A stretch of DNA of 64,000 bases from GCA-016699445 sp964555055. Lineage in GTDB: Bacteria > UBA10199 > JACPAL01 > GCA-016699445. A model generated the notes under the pieces. That model saw only the letters and a list, made by a program, of their open reading frames with translations, was not told where the DNA came from and made no database searches. How positions within the stretch are numbered: position 1 is the stretch's first letter; each line of letters opens with the position of its first letter. Shown piece by piece: positions 59,625 to 64,000 of this stretch. The DNA lies in contig CAZKQW010000005.1 in NCBI GenBank assembly GCA_964555055.1, forward strand, positions 144,528 through 208,527, given 5' to 3'. The translations under genes and the position numbers were made by a program.

Positions 59625-60797
59625 TTAATAGTCTTTTATTTGCTTCAAATAGCTTTCGTAGTTTCTATGCGTTTCCTTCAAAGAGTCGCCGCCGAATTTC
59701 TCCAAGAACGCCTCGGCCAGAGTGAACGCCACCGCGTTCTCGGCGATCATCGCCGCGGCCGGGACCGCCGTGATGTCCGTCCGCTCGATGGCCGCCTCAT
59801 AAGGCTCGTGGGTCAAGACGTTCACCGACTTCAAGGGCGTATACAAGGTAGATAAAGGCTTCATGGCCGCACGCACAATGAGAGGTTCGCCGTTCGTGAT
59901 GCCACCTTCGAGGCCACCGGCGTTGTTGCGTTTGCGGAAATATTTTTTGTGGTTTCCGTCGAAGAAAATTTCGTCGTGCACTTCGGACCCAAAGAGGTTC
60001 GCTGACTGGAAACCCATCCCGATCTCGACGCCCTTGATCGCTTGGATGCTCATGACCGCTTGGGCCAATCGTCCGTCGAGCTTTCGGTCCCATTGCACAT
60101 GGCTCCCGAGACCGATCGGCAGCCCCTCAACAAGGACCTCAACGACGCCTCCGAGCGAATCCCCTTTCTTCTTCGCCTCGTCGATTTTCGAGATCATCCT
60201 CTTTTCAGCTTCAGGATCGATGCAACGCAACTCGCTCTCCTCCGAAATCTTCTCAATATCTTGAACCGGAGGCCGTTTCGGCGACACTTCCACGCCCCCT
60301 AGGTTGACGACGTGGCTCACGACTTGAATGTCGAACTCGTCCAAAAGACGTCGTGCAACGCTCGCCGCCGCGACGCGGGCCGCCGTCTCGCGCGCACTGG
60401 AACGCTCAAGGATGTTGCGCATGTCGTGATGGTCGTACTTCATCCCACCGCATAGATCCGTATGGCCGGGACGCGGATGATTCACCACTTTCGCCAAGGA
60501 AGGATCCGGCTTTTCGGCGTCCATGATCGTCTGCCAGTTCGCCCAATCACGGTTCGTGATCGTCATGGCGATGGGAGATCCTAAAGTCTTACCCGCTCTC
60601 AAACCCGAGAGGATCTCGACCTGGTCTTTTTCTATCTTCATGCGCCCGCCGCGACCGTAGCCTTTTTGACGCCGTGAAAGCTGATAGTTCACATAGTCGG
60701 CCGTCAGAGGAACACCGGCAGGCATCCCATCGACGATCAACGTAAGGGCCTTACCGTGCGATTCACCGGCCGTTAAAAAACGAAGTCCTGGAAGCAT
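59625..60797 (-). CDS. aroC: Chorismate synthase
   Basis: Final common step to chorismate, FMN-dependent. The start RFLTAGESHGKALTLIVDGMPAG, then GYGRGGRMKIE, RPGHTDLCGGMKY, SARETAARVAA and GGLEGGITNGEPLIV are the family signatures. About 390 aa from the ATG at 60,797; a start 39 bp further upstream is possible but not conserved. It leads the leftward aro operon. Confidence 0.96.
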   Translation of the reverse strand: MLPGLRFLTAGESHGKALTLIVDGMPAGVPLTADYVNYQLSRRQKGYGRGGRMKIEKDQVEILSGLRAGKTLGSPIAMTITNRDWANWQTIMDAEKPDPSLAKVVNHPRPGHTDLCGGMKYDHHDMRNILERSSARETAARVAAASVARRLLDEFDIQVVSHVVNLGGVEVSPKRPPVQDIEKISEESELRCIDPEAEKRMISKIDEAKKKGDSLGGVVEVLVEGLPIGLGSHVQWDRKLDGRLAQAVMSIQAIKGVEIGMGFQSANLFGSEVHDEIFFDGNHKKYFRKRNNAGGLEGGITNGEPLIVRAAMKPLSTLYTPLKSVNVLTHEPYEAAIERTDITAVPAAAMIAENAVAFTLAEAFLEKFGGDSLKETHRNYESYLKQIKDY

Positions 60798-61048
60798 AGA
60801 ATCTCCGGGCTTAGTGAGGGGTGGAAAAAAAGACAATCATTAAGTTGGATAATAACTCAGCCGTCCATCCTTTAAACATCGAACGATCTTTGCCGGCCAA
60901 AAGGTCGACGGCCTTCGCTGAATCCGCGATTTTCGTAGTAAGTACCGCCTCCGGCAGGATCTCCCTTTACACTCTTCTCGGGACGGAAATCATGGCCGGG
61001 ATTTTGCTGTATGTTTTCCACGGATCACGTCATTTTTTTAGGAACCCC

Positions 61049-62143
61049 ATGCTCACACACGAGATTAATGTCCTGCTTCTGGAAGACGACCAAGGGTATG
61101 CGACTCTGTTGGCAGAACTCATCTCCAGCCATTCCGATTCTAAAAAAATAAAAAGTTGGGTCCACCATACAACCTTAAAAAGCGCCTTAGAATACCTGGA
61201 AGAGCATGCCGTGGACGTCATGCTTGTCGACTTAGGATTACCGGGCGCTCAGGGCTTGGAGGTTTTCGACCGCTTAAACACACAACATCCTGAAACCGCT
61301 ATCGTTATCTTAACGGGGGCCGACGATGATGCCTGGATCCAGGAAGCCATCCAAAAAGGGGCCCAAGACTACTTAGTCAAGACGAGCACCAATGCCCACA
61401 CCCTCATTCAGTCGATGGCTTATGCCCTCGAAAGAAAAAAAGTCGAAAAGATGAAAAACGACTTCATCACCATGGCATCCCATGAGCTCAGGACGCCCAT
61501 GACGGTGATTCAAGTGGGGATTTCCAATCTCAAGGATAGCGTCGTGGGAACTCTGAATGCCGAACAAATGGAAGTCGCCAAAGTGATCGACAACAATGCA
61601 GCCCGATTGAACAAGATCGTTACCAATCTTCTGGACATTTCCCGCCTGGAATCCGGTCAAATTCACCCTAAACCTTCACCCATCGACGTTGAGAAGCTTA
61701 TCGAGGAAGCGACTTCGGGATTAAAGGAGTTAGTCGAGAAGCGGCGCCTCTCCTTACACATTAGGATCAACGCGAATGTTCCCTCGCCACTCCTGCTGGA
61801 CGCCGAGCTCATCATCCAAGTGATCAACAATTTGACCAGTAATGCCCTGCGTTACGCCTCCTCTGAAATCGTAATCGAAGTGAAGGCCGTGCCGGAAGGG
61901 GTGTTTTTCTCCGTATCCAATGACGGGCCGATTCTCTCCGGGGAGGACATTTCGAAACTCTTCCAAAAATTCTCCCAAATCCGCCGCCCCCAAGGGGGGA
62001 CGGGATATAAAGGCACCGGTTTGGGATTGGCCATCTGTAAGGAGATCATTAAAAAGCACAACGGCCGGATCTGGGCCCAAAGCGCCGAGGACGGCCTCAC
62101 GAGCTTCCTGTTCGTGATTCCCGTGGTCGCCCCTTCTTCATAA
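61049..62143 (+). CDS. Soluble receiver-histidine kinase protein
   Basis: About 364 aa. An N-terminal receiver domain (LLLEDDQGYATLLAEL; phosphoacceptor Asp in VMLVDLGLPGAQG; Lys in YLVKTST) is followed by a HisKA dimerisation helix with the phospho-His in ASHELRTPM and a HATPase domain (NNLTSNALRY; GTGLGLAICKEII). There are no membrane segments, so the kinase is cytoplasmic and may be controlled by phosphorylation of its own receiver. I start at ATG 61,049, after AGGA; a longer frame to 60,821 overlaps aroC and lacks homology. It is divergent from aroC. A decayed copy of the HisKA region follows. Confidence 0.88.
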   Translation: MLTHEINVLLLEDDQGYATLLAELISSHSDSKKIKSWVHHTTLKSALEYLEEHAVDVMLVDLGLPGAQGLEVFDRLNTQHPETAIVILTGADDDAWIQEAIQKGAQDYLVKTSTNAHTLIQSMAYALERKKVEKMKNDFITMASHELRTPMTVIQVGISNLKDSVVGTLNAEQMEVAKVIDNNAARLNKIVTNLLDISRLESGQIHPKPSPIDVEKLIEEATSGLKELVEKRRLSLHIRINANVPSPLLLDAELIIQVINNLTSNALRYASSEIVIEVKAVPEGVFFSVSNDGPILSGEDISKLFQKFSQIRRPQGGTGYKGTGLGLAICKEIIKKHNGRIWAQSAEDGLTSFLFVIPVVAPSS

Positions 62144-62244
62144 CCGCCTACCCGTCTTTCCAACGGCATAGAGCCCCCTCCGCACGTCGAGAAAAGGGCA
62201 ATCATTCATGGAGGATAGGGATTTCCTGTGGAATAGGTGCCTTC

Positions 62245-62496
62245 AAAGGGACTAAAATAAAGAAGATCGACCGCTCGAAGGACGATTTCATTAGCCTAGC
62301 CGCCTACGATATGAGCGCGCCGATGATGCGGATCCAAGCAGCTATTTCCAGCCTTAAGGACAAAGCGTCGGGGGATCTCACGGAGAAACAACGGGAAGCC
62401 GTTCAAACCATCGATGACAACGCCTCACGCCTGAACAAAATCATCGCCGACATCCTCGAGTTTTCCAAAAATTCCCCTAAATCGGCTAATTCCTAA
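62245..62496 (+). pseudogene. Decayed HisKA-domain copy with His-to-Tyr change
   Basis: The frame reads KKIDRSKDDFISLAAYDM, then APMMRIQAAISSLKDKASGD and IDDNASRLNKIIADILEFSK, aligning along its length with the HisKA of the kinase just upstream (KMKNDFITMASHELRTPM, IDNNAARLNKIVTNLLDISR). The phospho-acceptor His is Tyr here, and no start codon precedes the similarity except an internal ATG at 62,311. The receiver and ATPase domains are missing. It is a remnant of a tandem duplication. The 110 bp after it hold nothing recognisable. Confidence 0.65.
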
Positions 62497-62606
62497 AACA
62501 ACCCTCTTTATAGAGCGTTAGCACATGCTTGAAATGATTAATTTTTGTGGAAATACTTAAATAGCGAAACTACATCCCCCCGAAAGACGATAATTTAAAA
62601 CTACTT

Positions 62607-63560
62607 ATGGAACTATCATTCAACGCAATCAGGACAACATTAAGTCAGGTCTTGGGACTAATACCAACACCCGTGTCGCCTCCAATCCCTTTCCCGGTCG
62701 ATCAAGCAGCGGCAGCCCAAGCTGTCGCGATACCACCACCTGCGGGACATCCTCTCTTTCAGCCTACAGCGGGTGGCGTCGCTCCCTACCGGGAACCAGC
62801 AACTCCTCAACAAACTTTCGAGGAATTAGCCACCGCCCTTAAAGACGGCACTTTACCCCTTGAGCAACGCATGGGGATAGCACAACAGTATGTCAGGTCA
62901 TTAAACAAGCTTTTCGATGACATCTCCCTCGTCACGGATCGTGAAAAGTTTCATACCGGCATCATGGAGCTCGTGGCATTCTTAAGGATCGCGGGAACTC
63001 GGGAAGCCGATGACCCCGTCCTCAGAGCCCTCTTTTCAATCGAGTTGATTGCGTCGCATACCGGAATGAATGACCTTTTCTCAGGTGAAGACCTGGTCGC
63101 GTTCCATACGGCGATCAGCGGTTTAAGGAGCCGATATTTAATATGCTGCATGACCCCCGTCGGCTCTTTGGACGAGGTTCCTCCGAATACGACTCCTTAT
63201 CGGGATATTCATAAAGGGACTTTTTGTTACGACCGTAACGAAGAGGCCGGCGTTTGGTTAAAATCCCTTTTTATGCATACGGTCGCTCATGCCTCCCCTT
63301 CAGGATTCACCGAAAGAGGGTGTATGAAAGATTTGGATCTATGGCTCCATTCTTCAGGTTCCGGCGGGCAATATTGGGGATCGCGGACTTTCGTTGGGGG
63401 CGCAGCCCTGGGGATCCCAACCTTTCTGGGTGCGATAGCCCTCACCTCCACCCCACTTCTCTACGTGGCAGCAGTAAGCATCGGTGGCGGAATTGTCGCA
63501 GGAGTCGTTTCAAGGCTTTCGGAAGGCAGAAAGCCTCGCTACGTTTCTTGCCACAGATAA
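62607..63560 (+). CDS. Hypothetical protein with two C-terminal membrane segments
   Basis: A 317-aa protein I do not recognise. A Pro/Ala-rich N-terminal 60 residues precede a helical middle (residues 65-240) and two hydrophobic segments near the C-terminus (VGGAALGIPTFLGAIALTS and YVAAVSIGGGIVAGVVS). No signal peptide. It stands alone between the kinase relic and an insertion sequence. The 200 bp after it contain no gene; part belongs to the insertion sequence's left flank. Confidence 0.5.
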   Translation: MELSFNAIRTTLSQVLGLIPTPVSPPIPFPVDQAAAAQAVAIPPPAGHPLFQPTAGGVAPYREPATPQQTFEELATALKDGTLPLEQRMGIAQQYVRSLNKLFDDISLVTDREKFHTGIMELVAFLRIAGTREADDPVLRALFSIELIASHTGMNDLFSGEDLVAFHTAISGLRSRYLICCMTPVGSLDEVPPNTTPYRDIHKGTFCYDRNEEAGVWLKSLFMHTVAHASPSGFTERGCMKDLDLWLHSSGSGGQYWGSRTFVGGAALGIPTFLGAIALTSTPLLYVAAVSIGGGIVAGVVSRLSEGRKPRYVSCHR

Positions 63561-63767
63561 CTTATTCCTTATGGAACCGTTTCATGGACTTTTTAAAATA
63601 CGAAGCGAAAACGATCAACCAGCAACAAAGCCGAACCCACTGACGATCATAATTATATGATTCTATCATTCACCTCACTTAAAACATGGCTTGCAGTTCG
63701 TTGACAAACCCCTCCTAACCTCCCGATTTGTATGTTACAAAGCGATCCCATCAGGAGGAGAAAGCCT

Positions 63768-64000
63768 ATGATGGGGACATCGGATCCGCAGCCGTCGTTG
63801 TTCTACAATATTAACCTGGAACAGTTCGTGACCGCCGACCATCCGATGAGGAAGATCCGGCCTTTAATCGACACGGATTTGATCCGGAAGTTGTGCAAGG
63901 ATCTATATTCGGAGGAAGGCCGCCCCTCCGTCCCCCCGGAGCAGCTGTTTTTAGCCTTGGTGGGCGGCTATCTCCTGGGCGTGACCTCCGAGCGGGCCTT
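63768..64000 (+). mobile_element. IS1182/IS5-like transposase, 5' part (cut by window end)
   Basis: ATG at 63,768, with AGGAGGAG 7 bp upstream, opens a frame reading LFYNINLEQFVTADHPMRKI, then LYSEEGRPSVPPEQLFLALV and GVTSERA. This is the N-terminal DUF772 region of IS1182-type DDE transposases; the catalytic part lies beyond the window. The insertion sequence's left end probably lies between 63,690 and 63,740, where a GTTGACAAACCCCTCC-like segment could be part of the terminal repeat, but the right end is not visible to confirm it. Confidence 0.8.

Overview
The window is a chromosomal stretch of a Gram-negative bacterium. It carries outer-membrane proteins (a TolC-type channel and a DUF1207-like barrel), phosphatidylserine decarboxylase, a DedA protein and a shikimate cluster whose aro genes are interleaved with TPR genes. 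The style of the gene content resembles delta-proteobacterial or Bdellovibrionota-like genomes, often seen as environmental assemblies. That placement is an inference: no rRNA or ribosomal marker is present.

Region 1 (1-14,023) is a genomic island, visibly more A/T-rich than the rest, abutting the 3' end of a tRNA-Asn(GTT) gene. It holds a type I restriction-modification locus (hsdR, fic, hsdM, hsdS). Four further co-directional genes follow: a three-TM protein, a small HEPN-like protein with an Rx4H motif, an 801-aa protein with a zinc ribbon and a C-terminal PD-(D/E)xK motif, and a DUF6933-like protein. Copies of the DNA encoding the HsdS C-terminal tail (FxSLxQxxFRGEL) separate the first of these genes and seem to supply their ribosome binding sites. 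I consider this arrangement the best candidate for an undescribed defence module. The right end has a terminase-small-subunit-like protein, three small unknowns and a large serine integrase whose last codons lie inside the tRNA gene, as in an integrated phage satellite or mobile island.

Region 2 (14,024-33,400) is host-like and G/C-richer. It contains a GIY-YIG pseudogene with a REP-like twin hairpin, a psd/sulfatase-fold/2OG-oxygenase operon, a broken PurD-like ATP-grasp gene, a methyltransferase/haem-oxygenase-like fusion with a probable frameshift, ClC and Kef-type transporters, two adjacent Arg/Ser/Asp-rich disordered proteins each with its own hairpin terminator, an LPG-synthase-type membrane protein, and a DEAD-box helicase with an RG-rich tail.

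Region 3 (33,346-55,346) mixes housekeeping genes with three toxin-antitoxin modules: HicAB, an A/T-rich RES-Xre pair, and VapBC. Housekeeping genes include DUF374 acyltransferase, CopA-like ATPase, a TolC/HlyD/MacB tripartite export operon, an amino acid permease, MazG, an MBL hydrolase, enoyl-CoA hydratase and an M20 peptidase. A degenerate kinase-like protein and a 685-aa HExxH protein lie side by side.

Region 4 (55,297-64,000) holds the leftward operon aroC-aroK-aroB-TPR-aroQ-TPR-ferritin-like. It also has a soluble receiver/histidine-kinase protein followed by a decayed kinase-domain copy with His replaced by Tyr, an unknown two-TM protein, and the 5' end of an IS1182-like transposase cut by the window edge.
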